Shown piece after piece: positions 1 through 4,889 of a stretch of DNA of 6,543 nucleotides. The stretch is from an uncultured Eggerthellaceae bacterium (GTDB lineage: Bacteria > Actinomycetota > Coriobacteriia > Coriobacteriales > Eggerthellaceae). The translations under genes were made by a program, and so were the position numbers. How positions within the stretch are numbered: position 1 is the first letter of the stretch; every line of letters begins with the position of its first letter. The notes below the pieces were generated by a model, which had not been told where the DNA came from, ran no database searches, and saw nothing but the letters and a program-made list of their open reading frames with translations. The DNA is taken from contig CAJUSL010000074.1 of assembly GCA_910589135.1 (NCBI GenBank), positions 1 through 6,543 of the forward strand, read 5' to 3'.

Positions 1-886
1 CGGCGTCGGCGACGGCAAGCTGCGCCGCCAGCGAGGCGAAGGCACAGACGCGGTCGTCCTGGCCGTAGCCCAGCACCATGCTGCGGTCGAACCCGAGGTC
101 GCGGGCGCTGCCGGCAGGCACCACCTCCAGCTCGGCAGACAGGAAGTCGTCCTCGGCGATGCCGTATTCCTTCGCCAGGATGTCGAGAACGAGCGCCTTG
201 ACCGGGTCCTTGGGTGCCTTCTGGTCGCCGGCGTCGACCTCGTCGCCCGCGGCATCCCCGGTGCCTTCGCAGGCCGCAGACGCGATCCTGTTGCCCACCA
301 GCACGTCCAAATCCTCGCCTTCCACGACCTCGGCGCCCTTCTTCTCAAGCTGCTTGCGCCCCAGATGAGGCAGCAGGTCGGTGACGCAGAAAACCGGGTC
401 GGCGTCGCGCTCGCCGATGCAGACGCTCACCGTGCTTCCGTCCTTCTTCGCGACCACGCCGTGCAGAGCAAGCGGAATCGCCACCCACTGGTAGTTCTTG
501 ATGCCGCCGTAGTAGTGCGTGTCCAACAGCGCCAGGCCGTCCTTTTCGTACAGCGGGTTCTGCTTGACGTCCAGGCGCGGGGAATCGACGTGCGCGCCAA
601 GGATGTTCATGCCCCGCTCGAGGGGGTCTTTTCCGACGTGCATCAGGATGACCGCCTTGCCGTGGGACGCGGCCCACACCTTGTCGCCCGGCTGCAGCGC
701 GCGGCCTTCGGCAATCACGTCCTCAAGGGGCAGATAGCCCTTTTCCTCGGCGTCGGCCACGGCGCGCGCGACGCACTCGCGTTCGGTCTTGCACTCGCTT
801 ATGAAAGCGCGGTACCTGCCGGCGAGATCCTCGAGGCGCTCCTCTTCCGCAGCGTCGTATTTCTTCCATGCAGAGCTGGTTTCCAT
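1..886 (-). CDS. M18 family aminopeptidase (partial, C-terminus off left edge)
   Basis: This is the N-terminal 295 codons of a cytosolic, metal-dependent M18 aminopeptidase, which removes N-terminal residues from peptides in intracellular turnover. Visible family motifs are GAHVDSPRLDVKQNPLYE (residues 97-114, with metal-ligand His99 and Asp101), HYYGGIKNYQW (124-134), and a stretch ending GYGQDDRVCAF (273-283), which carries the presumed metal-bridging Asp. The catalytic Glu and remaining metal ligands lie beyond the window, so activity cannot be judged. An acidic, Ala/Gly/Asp-rich stretch at about 205-226 looks like a longer loop than I recall in clostridial or Thermotoga relatives. The ATG at 886 is preceded by GGGAAGG six bases upstream, which supports this start. 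The gene is divergent from rubrerythrin, with 169 bp between them. The family call is firm; substrate preference is unknown. Confidence 0.9.
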   Translation of the reverse strand, partial: METSSAWKKYDAAEEERLEDLAGRYRAFISECKTERECVARAVADAEEKGYLPLEDVIAEGRALQPGDKVWAASHGKAVILMHVGKDPLERGMNILGAHVDSPRLDVKQNPLYEKDGLALLDTHYYGGIKNYQWVAIPLALHGVVAKKDGSTVSVCIGERDADPVFCVTDLLPHLGRKQLEKKGAEVVEGEDLDVLVGNRIASAACEGTGDAAGDEVDAGDQKAPKDPVKALVLDILAKEYGIAEDDFLSAELEVVPAGSARDLGFDRSMVLGYGQDDRVCAFASLAAQLAVADA

Positions 887-892
887 GATGAG

Positions 893-899
893 CCTTCCC
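893..899 (-). promoter_or_regulatory. Ribosome binding site of the M18 aminopeptidase
   Basis: On the minus strand GGGAAGG lies six bases before the ATG at 886. It is the only good purine-rich site nearby and fixes the start of the aminopeptidase reading frame. Confidence 0.6.
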
Positions 900-905
900 A
901 CGCAA

Positions 906-924
906 GGACCGCGCCCGGCGGTCC
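906..924. repeat. 7-bp inverted repeat in the aminopeptidase leader
   Basis: GGACCGC (906-912) and GCGGTCC (918-924) are perfect inverted copies separated by five bases. The repeat sits between the putative aminopeptidase -10 box (930-935) and its ribosome binding site. It could be a stem-loop at the very 5' end of that mRNA or an operator for a dimeric repressor. The sequence does not decide between these. Confidence 0.5.
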
Positions 925-929
925 CGTGA

Positions 930-935
930 AATATA
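930..935 (-). promoter_or_regulatory. Possible -10 box for the aminopeptidase
   Basis: On the minus strand TATATT lies about 44 bases upstream of the aminopeptidase start, in the AT-rich part of the divergent spacer. No convincing -35 hexamer is seen 16-18 bases further upstream (CTCAAT at best). Weak evidence. Confidence 0.3.
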
Positions 936-990
936 GACTACATTCTAGAGCTATTGAGAAAAATGGCCGCCGGAGCATCCGCCAAATATC

Positions 991-996
991 TATAAT
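991..996 (+). promoter_or_regulatory. -10 box of the rubrerythrin promoter
   Basis: A perfect TATAAT lies about 60 bases upstream of the rubrerythrin start in an otherwise GC-rich region, predicting a leader of roughly 50 nt. No TTGACA-like -35 occurs at 16-18 bp spacing (the sequence there is CGCCGG-like), so the promoter may need an activator. I see no clear PerR or Fur palindrome around it. Confidence 0.5.
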
Positions 997-1041
997 GTTC
1001 AAAGCCAAGAAGCAACCGCACGCTCGGCACCGATGGCAAAC

Positions 1042-1049
1042 GAGAGGAG
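1042..1049 (+). promoter_or_regulatory. Ribosome binding site of rubrerythrin
   Basis: GAGAGGAG lies six bases before the ATG at 1056. It decides between two nearby in-frame ATG codons (1056 and 1062) in favour of the first. Confidence 0.7.
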
Positions 1050-1055
1050 CCAGAC

Positions 1056-1670
1056 ATGACCATGAAAGTCCGCGACGTAATGCCCAATGCGGAGAACTCG
1101 ACGAACTTCGACGTCGTCACCGACAGCCAGACTCAGGTGGGCACGACGCTCGACAACCTGAAGGCCGCCGTCCAGGGCGAGACCGGCGCATCTGCCAAGT
1201 ATGCCGCCTTCTCGAAGGCCGCGCAGGAGGCCGGCTACGAGCAGATCGCCCGCCAGTTCGCCGCCACCTCCGCCGCCGAGCAGATCCACATCAAGCTGGA
1301 GGTCGCCGAGATCAAGAAGGTCGAGCCCGACTACGAGCCGCCCGCCGCTCCCGATGCCTGCGGCGAGGCCACCGACCTCAACCTCATCTCGGGTGCCCTC
1401 GGCGAGATCTACGAGACGTCCGACATGTACCCCAGCTTCATCAAGGTCGCCCAGGAAGAGGGCAATGCCGCCGCCGAGCTCGTGTTCACCCGCGCGAAGC
1501 TGGCCGAGGCCGTGCACGCCGAGCTGTACCTGGATGCGTACAACAACATCGATGCCGAAGACGACCGCCAGTTCTACCTGTGCCCCGTCTGCGGCTACAT
1601 CCACAAGGGCGACGACTTCGAGAAGTGCCCCATCTGCTTCGCGCCGAAGAGCTCTTTCAAGGTGTTCTAG
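1056..1670 (+). CDS. rbr: Rubrerythrin
   Basis: A 204-residue rubrerythrin, a cytosolic NAD(P)H-linked peroxidase of anaerobes that reduces hydrogen peroxide with electrons passed through its rubredoxin domain. The N-terminal ferritin-like four-helix domain has diiron-ligand candidates Glu42 (in GETGASAKYAAF), Glu75 and His78 (AAEQIH), Glu117 and Glu120 (EIYETSDMYPSF), and Glu151 and His154 (AEAVHAELY). The Glu42-Glu75 spacing of 33 matches the classic Desulfovibrio protein. The C-terminal rubredoxin-like domain holds one iron with Cys176/Cys179 (CPVCGY) and Cys191/Cys194 (CPIC), so all four ligands are intact. It has an N-terminal extension of about 20 residues relative to the shortest family members. 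The first ATG is preceded by GAGAGGAG at 1042-1049, six bases away; the second Met, at 1062, is too far from it. It is monocistronic, with a promoter and terminator of its own. Confidence 0.96.
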   Translation: MTMKVRDVMPNAENSTNFDVVTDSQTQVGTTLDNLKAAVQGETGASAKYAAFSKAAQEAGYEQIARQFAATSAAEQIHIKLEVAEIKKVEPDYEPPAAPDACGEATDLNLISGALGEIYETSDMYPSFIKVAQEEGNAAAELVFTRAKLAEAVHAELYLDAYNNIDAEDDRQFYLCPVCGYIHKGDDFEKCPICFAPKSSFKVF

Positions 1671-1698
1671 GCTGCAGGCAGAAAACGCCGTCGACCAG

Positions 1699-1726
1699 AA
1701 AGCGTCCCTGTGGGGGCGCTTTTTTT
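1699..1726 (+). terminator. Intrinsic terminator of rubrerythrin
   Basis: AAAGCGTCCC (1699-1708) pairs with GGGGCGCTTT (1713-1722) through ten pairs, one of them G-T, around a four-base loop. The stem runs directly into seven T residues (1720-1726). This is a textbook rho-independent terminator 28 bases after the rubrerythrin stop. On the opposite strand the stem is not followed by a T-run, so it mainly serves the plus-strand gene. Confidence 0.9.
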
Positions 1727-1736
1727 GCGCCAACAG

Positions 1737-1798
1737 GCCCATTGTCCCCGTCCCTTTGGGTCACCTTTGGGTCAGCCCATTGTCCCCGTCCCTTTGGG
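1737..1798. repeat. Two 24-bp direct repeats, REP-like
   Basis: The 24-bp unit starting GCCCATTGTCCCCGTCCC occurs perfectly at 1737-1760 and 1775-1798, with a 38-bp period. Between them an 11-bp piece, CCTTTGGGTCA, is tandemly duplicated (1753-1763 and 1764-1774). The second unit plus one base (1775-1799) begins GCCCA and ends TGGGC, so it can form a short hairpin. The location between two convergent genes and the short palindromic ends suggest a dispersed extragenic palindromic element. I see no transposase in the window. Confidence 0.75.
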
Positions 1799-1822
1799 CG
1801 GGAGGGCGTCCTTGGTGCCGTG

Positions 1823-2554
1823 CTAGGCGAAGTCGCTCTTCGTGATGGGGTTCTGCTGCAGGGCCAGCCGCTTCTTCAGCACGTTCGTGCGCCGCACCGC
1901 CTCGAGCAGAAGCTGCGCCCTGGTGCCTATCAGGTCGGTGTTCTTGTCCAGGAACGGGCCGACGTCGTTGCGCTGCAGCGTGAACGTCTCGATCAGCTCG
2001 GGGCCTTGCAGTCGAGGCTCGCCGGCGGGCTCCACGTACGCGATGGCCACGCTCACGTTCTCCTCGCCCATGCCGACGGAAGAGAACCCGCTCTGCGGCA
2101 GGCGAATCAACGGATCGCCGTCGAAATCCGTCCGCACGCGGCACCCTGCCTCCTCCATCAGCTCGCGGTCGACGCACTCGCGCAATGTCTCTCCCGGCTC
2201 GATGAGCCCCGCCGGGAACGCGATGACCCACCCGTTCACCGGATAGCGGAACTCCCGGATCAGCAGCAGCGAATCGTCGGGCAGCACGGGCACGATGCAC
2301 ACCGCATCGGCATGCTCGGGGCGTCCTCCCTCGCCGCGCGCATTCGTCTCGAGCTGCGCCTTGTATTGCTCCAGACCCTTGCGAGAGACGCTTTCGTATT
2401 CGATGACGGAACCGTCGGCCAGCTGGTACTTCAGCAGGTACTTGTTGATCCAGCCCGGCGACACCAGTTCGACGTCGAGCAGCGTGGGGGTGTTGGTCAT
2501 GTTGGTCATGTTGGTCATGTTGGTCATGTTGGTCATGTTGGTCATGTCAGCCAT
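1823..2554 (-). CDS. Nudix hydrolase, ADP-ribose pyrophosphatase type
   Basis: A 243-residue cytosolic Nudix hydrolase, probably cleaving ADP-ribose or a similar nucleoside-diphosphate sugar to two monophosphates. The complete Nudix box spans residues 116-138: Gly116, Glu122, then RELMEEAGC (130-138), fitting G-x5-E-x7-REUxEExGU with all metal-binding Glu present. The preceding FPAGLIEPGE is typical of the ADP-ribose pyrophosphatase (NudF) branch. The exact substrate is inferred. The start at 2554 is chosen because AAAGGAG lies six bases before it; an in-frame ATG at 2653 has no such site and would add 33 basic residues encoded across a stem-loop. The N-terminus is unusual: MAD followed by six copies of MTN (residues 4-21), encoded by a perfect 9-bp tandem repeat. 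That segment lies before the conserved fold and is probably flexible. The gene converges on rubrerythrin; no good terminator of its own is seen. Confidence 0.9.
   Translation of the reverse strand: MADMTNMTNMTNMTNMTNMTNTPTLLDVELVSPGWINKYLLKYQLADGSVIEYESVSRKGLEQYKAQLETNARGEGGRPEHADAVCIVPVLPDDSLLLIREFRYPVNGWVIAFPAGLIEPGETLRECVDRELMEEAGCRVRTDFDGDPLIRLPQSGFSSVGMGEENVSVAIAYVEPAGEPRLQGPELIETFTLQRNDVGPFLDKNTDLIGTRAQLLLEAVRRTNVLKKRLALQQNPITKSDFA
2492..2545 (-). repeat. Six perfect 9-bp tandem repeats encoding Met-Thr-Asn
   Basis: The plus-strand unit GTTGGTCAT is repeated six times without change; on the minus strand it reads ATGACCAAC, encoding MTN. The array starts one codon triplet (MAD) after the Nudix start. 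Because the unit is a multiple of three, gain or loss of copies by slippage would change protein length but not the reading frame. Every unit carries an in-frame ATG. Confidence 0.95.
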
Positions 2555-2560
2555 ACGGCA

Positions 2561-2567
2561 CTCCTTT
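2561..2567 (-). promoter_or_regulatory. Ribosome binding site that sets the Nudix start
   Basis: On the minus strand AAAGGAG lies six bases before the ATG at 2554. It is a near-perfect Shine-Dalgarno site and the reason the shorter start is preferred over the upstream ATG at 2653 and over the ATG codons inside the tandem repeat. Confidence 0.8.
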
Positions 2568-2610
2568 CGCGCCAGGTCGCGTCGGCACGCAAGCCTCTGC
2601 AGACGCGAAA

Positions 2611-2644
2611 GAAAGAGGCGGCCGGGGATGTTGCCGCCTCTTTC
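2611..2644 (-). terminator. 12-bp perfect stem-loop with U-rich tail (possible terminator or attenuator)
   Basis: GAAAGAGGCGGC (2611-2622) and GCCGCCTCTTTC (2633-2644) are perfect inverted copies around a ten-base loop. Read on the minus strand, the stem is followed by TTTCGCG, giving a pyrimidine-rich CTCTTTCTTTC tail that fits an imperfect intrinsic terminator. It lies 57 bases upstream of the Nudix start and about 275 bases downstream of the YerC-like stop. It could therefore end the upstream operon or act as an attenuator in the Nudix leader. Confidence 0.5.
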
Positions 2645-2650
2645 GCGTGA

Positions 2651-2719
2651 CAAGGGCCGCTTTTCGGTGGCCCTTGCGGGAAGCCCTTTCGGGCTTCCCC
2701 GAAGCCGACGTTTCGTCGG
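2651..2719 (-). ncRNA. Candidate structured RNA: three adjacent stem-loops
   Basis: Three perfect stems follow one another closely. They are CAAGGGCC/GGCCCTTG (2651-2658 with 2669-2676), GGGAAGCCC/GGGCTTCCC (2678-2686 with 2691-2699), and CCGACG/CGTCGG (2705-2710 with 2714-2719). On the minus strand the middle loop is GAAA, a stable GNRA tetraloop, and the other loops are A-rich, which favours RNA from the minus strand. A competing hairpin, GGCTTC/GAAGCC (2692-2697 with 2701-2706), overlaps two of these stems. I do not recognise a known riboswitch class. It could also be a non-transcribed repeat cluster. Confidence 0.35.
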
Positions 2720-2919
2720 ATCTTCGAGAGGGGAAAAGGGAGGAGGGGGAAGAACGCCCTTTTCGAGTCTGGCGATAGATTACATCGGTCGTTTTCGATT
2801 ATCGGGCAGAAGCGCCTCGAGTTGATGGCACGATTTCGCGGCATTGCCATTCCGTTACCTTCGTAACCCCGCCGGGATAAACAAGGGATGCCCGAGCCGC
2901 AGAAATCGCTGCAAGGCGA

Positions 2920-3216
2920 TCATTGCAGCAGAGAAATGGCCTTCTTGTATCCGCCGGAACCGTAGGCAAGGCACTTGGACACGCGCGCGATGGTGGTGGC
3001 CGAGGCGCCGGTGGCCTTCTCTATCGCCGCGTACGACTTCCCATCGGCCAGCATGCGTGCGACGGCCAGCCGTTGCGAGGTGTCGCGGATCTCGCGGATG
3101 GTGAACATATCCTCCAGAAGCGCGAAGATGTCGTCCTCGTCGTGCATCTCTGCCAGCACATGAAGCAGCTCGTCGACTTCCGGGCTACGGATCTCGCTGT
3201 TCGCCTGCATGGTCAC
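2920..3216 (-). CDS. YerC/YecD family TrpR-related DNA-binding protein
   Basis: A 98-residue cytosolic all-helical protein of the TrpR-like superfamily, similar to Bacillus YerC. The segment EMHDEDDIFALLEDMFTIRE (23-42) and TSQRLAVARML (46-56) match the conserved helical core. SYAAIEKATGASATTIARVS (61-80) is the helix-turn-helix, ending in KCLAYGSGGYKKAI (81-94). Family members are presumed transcriptional regulators; the ligand and operator are unknown. It shares a 4-nt GTGA overlap with the end of cimA if the GTG at 3216 is used. The alternative ATG at 3210 starts two bases after the cimA stop and is nearly as likely. Either way translation should be coupled to cimA, and the gene is the last of the ilvE-cimA-yerC run. 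A role in branched-chain amino acid control is inferred from position only. Confidence 0.88.
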   Translation of the reverse strand: MTMQANSEIRSPEVDELLHVLAEMHDEDDIFALLEDMFTIREIRDTSQRLAVARMLADGKSYAAIEKATGASATTIARVSKCLAYGSGGYKKAISLLQ

Positions 3217-4802
3217 CCCAGCATCTTTCTGCGCATCAGGCCGTACTCGATCGATTCCACCAGCGCGTTCCAGGAGGCCTCGATGACGTTCTCAGAGACG
3301 GCAATGGTCCCAAACGAACCGTACTTGTCGGACGTGGTGATGGTGACGCGCGTGATGGCGCCCGGGCCTTGGCTCTCGTCGAGCAGGCGCACCTTGTAGT
3401 CGACCAGCTCGATGTCGGCAACCTCGGGATAGCCCTCCAAGATGGCCATCTTGAGGGCGTTGTCCAACGCGCCGACCGGGCCCGTTCCCTCGCCCGTGGC
3501 CACGAACCGCTCGTCGCCCACGTGAATCTTGATCGTCGCCTCGCTCGCCGCGTCCTTGGCAAGCGCCCCCACGTCCTCGCGGTCGTCCACGATGACGCGG
3601 AAGCTTTCCAACGTGAACGCGGGCTGGTAGGTGCCCAGATGCCGCATGATCAACAGCGCCAGCGAGCCGTCGGCCACCTCATAGGTGTACCCGTCGGCCT
3701 CGCGCCCCTTGATGTCATCGAGAATTCCCTGCACGTCGACGTCGTCGCCGGCGATGTCGAGCCCCAGCGAGGCGGCCTTCTGCATGAGCGTCGCCTTGCC
3801 GGCAAGCTCGCTGACCACCATGCGCGCGCCATTGCCCACCAGTTCGGGCCTCACGTGCTCGTACGCCTCGGGGAAGCGCGCGATGGCGCTGGCATGCAGG
3901 CCTCCCTTGTGGGCGAAGGCCGACGCGCCGACGTAGGGGTAGTGGGGCGGAACGGGCGCGTCCGCCACCTCGGCGACGTAGCTGGAGACGTTCGTCAGCC
4001 CCTTCAGGCTGCGCTCCCCCACCACGTCGAAGCCCATCTTCAATTCCAGGTCGGCGACCACGGTGAGCAGGTCGGTGTTCCCCACGCGCTCGCCCAGGCC
4101 GTTGACGGTGCCCTGCACCTGGCGCGCGCCGGCGCGCACGGCCGCAAGCGAGTTCGCCACCGCGCAGCCGGTGTCGTTGTGGCAATGGATGCCCAGCTGC
4201 TGGCCAGGAAGCTGCGCCACGACGTCGCGCACGACGTCCTCGACTTCGAAGGGAAGCATGCCGCCGTTGGTCTCGCACAGGCACACGCAGTCGGCGCCCG
4301 CCTTGCTCGCCGCGCGGACGCACGCCAGCGCGTAGTCGGCGTTGGCGCGGTAGCCGTCGAAGAAGTGCTCGGCGTCGAAGACCACCTCCATGCCCTGCGC
4401 CTTGAGGTGCGCCACCGAGTCCGCGATCATGCGCAGGTTCTCGTCCAGCGTGGTCTGCAGCGCGCGCGTGACCTGCTCGTCCCACGACTTCCCCACGATG
4501 GTGGCCACCTGCGCGCCGCTTTCGACCAGGTCGCGCAACCCCGCGTCCCGATCCGCCGGCACGTCCTTCTTGCAGGTGTTGCCGAAGGCGGCCAGCTTCG
4601 CATGCGACAGCGGGCGCGCCGCCAGCTCCTCGAAGAAGGCGATGTCCTTGGGGTTGGAGGCCGGGAACCCGCCTTCGATGCAGTCGATGCCGAAGGCGTC
4701 GAGCTTGCGGGCGATGAGCAGCTTGTCTTCCAGCGAGAGGCTGATGCCCTCGCACTGCTCGCCGTCGCGCAGCGTCGTGTCGTATGTGAAAACGTGTTCC
4801 AT
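3213..4802 (-). CDS. cimA: (R)-citramalate synthase
   Basis: A 529-residue acyltransferase of the HMGL-like/LeuA superfamily that condenses pyruvate and acetyl-CoA to (R)-citramalate, opening the threonine-independent route to 2-oxobutyrate and isoleucine. The N-terminal TIM barrel starts at once with YDTTLRDGEQ (7-16; Arg12 and Asp13 catalytic/metal), continues with EHFFDGY (145-151) and HCHND (206-210, metal-ligand His206 and His208), then NGLGERVGN (234-242) and AFAHKGGLHASA (295-306). Residues from about 400 on form the LeuA-type C-terminal allosteric dimer domain, which in this family binds the feedback amino acid, here presumably isoleucine. Length and the EHFFDGY and LCETNGG signatures fit citramalate synthase better than 2-isopropylmalate or homocitrate synthase, though biochemical specificity is not proven. 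The upstream ribosome site is weak (CGAG), but the start matches the family. ilvE lies 87 bp upstream; the YerC-like gene overlaps its end. Confidence 0.93.
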   Translation of the reverse strand: MEHVFTYDTTLRDGEQCEGISLSLEDKLLIARKLDAFGIDCIEGGFPASNPKDIAFFEELAARPLSHAKLAAFGNTCKKDVPADRDAGLRDLVESGAQVATIVGKSWDEQVTRALQTTLDENLRMIADSVAHLKAQGMEVVFDAEHFFDGYRANADYALACVRAASKAGADCVCLCETNGGMLPFEVEDVVRDVVAQLPGQQLGIHCHNDTGCAVANSLAAVRAGARQVQGTVNGLGERVGNTDLLTVVADLELKMGFDVVGERSLKGLTNVSSYVAEVADAPVPPHYPYVGASAFAHKGGLHASAIARFPEAYEHVRPELVGNGARMVVSELAGKATLMQKAASLGLDIAGDDVDVQGILDDIKGREADGYTYEVADGSLALLIMRHLGTYQPAFTLESFRVIVDDREDVGALAKDAASEATIKIHVGDERFVATGEGTGPVGALDNALKMAILEGYPEVADIELVDYKVRLLDESQGPGAITRVTITTSDKYGSFGTIAVSENVIEASWNALVESIEYGLMRRKMLG

Positions 4803-4820
4803 GCGCTCGTATTCTAGAGC

Positions 4821-4846
4821 AAGCGCCGCCCCGAAGGACGGCGCTT
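4821..4846 (-). other. GC-rich stem-loop between ilvE and cimA
   Basis: Read on the minus strand, AAGCGCCGTCC pairs with GGGCGGCGCTT through eleven pairs (one G-T) around a TTCG tetraloop. It lies in the 87-bp spacer, 18 bases before the cimA ATG. No T-run follows on the minus strand, so it is not a classic terminator for ilvE. It may be a processing or stabilising element that sets the ilvE to cimA ratio, or a weak terminator. Confidence 0.5.
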
Positions 4847-4889
4847 TGCGGTTTTCGATGCGATTTCCCGAAGGCGGCCCGCCTGCGCG

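Larger units (their letters stand above)
2555..2919. other. 365-bp intergenic region without a supported gene
   Basis: This spacer separates the stop of the YerC-like gene from the Nudix start. It holds the Nudix ribosome binding site, a chain of stem-loops (2611-2719), a 29-base pure-purine tract on the plus strand (2726-2754), and a small palindrome with arms GTTAC/GTAAC (2854-2867). Open frames that cross it lack family features and ribosome sites, or are shadows of neighbouring genes. No convincing -35/-10 pair is visible; TAATCT (2782-2777) and GATAAT (2803-2798) on the minus strand are unpaired -10-like hexamers. Confidence 0.6.

Noticed and set aside
981..1000. Possible PerR/Fur box at the rubrerythrin promoter
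   Set aside because: The AT-rich stretch around TATAAT lacks the inverted symmetry of a PerR or Fur site.
365..2650. 761-codon open frame on the plus strand across the aminopeptidase, rubrerythrin and Nudix genes
   Set aside because: It is a high-GC shadow: it is antisense or out of frame to three well-recognised genes, runs through the rubrerythrin terminator and is Arg/Ala/His-rich without any family motif.
2552..2653. Extended Nudix start at 2653
   Set aside because: It would add 33 basic residues read through a perfect stem-loop. The strong AAAGGAG six bases before 2554 supports the shorter protein.
2542..2850. 102-codon minus-strand frame upstream of the Nudix gene
   Set aside because: It crosses the stem-loop array, overlaps the Nudix start in another frame, has no ribosome site or recognisable domain.
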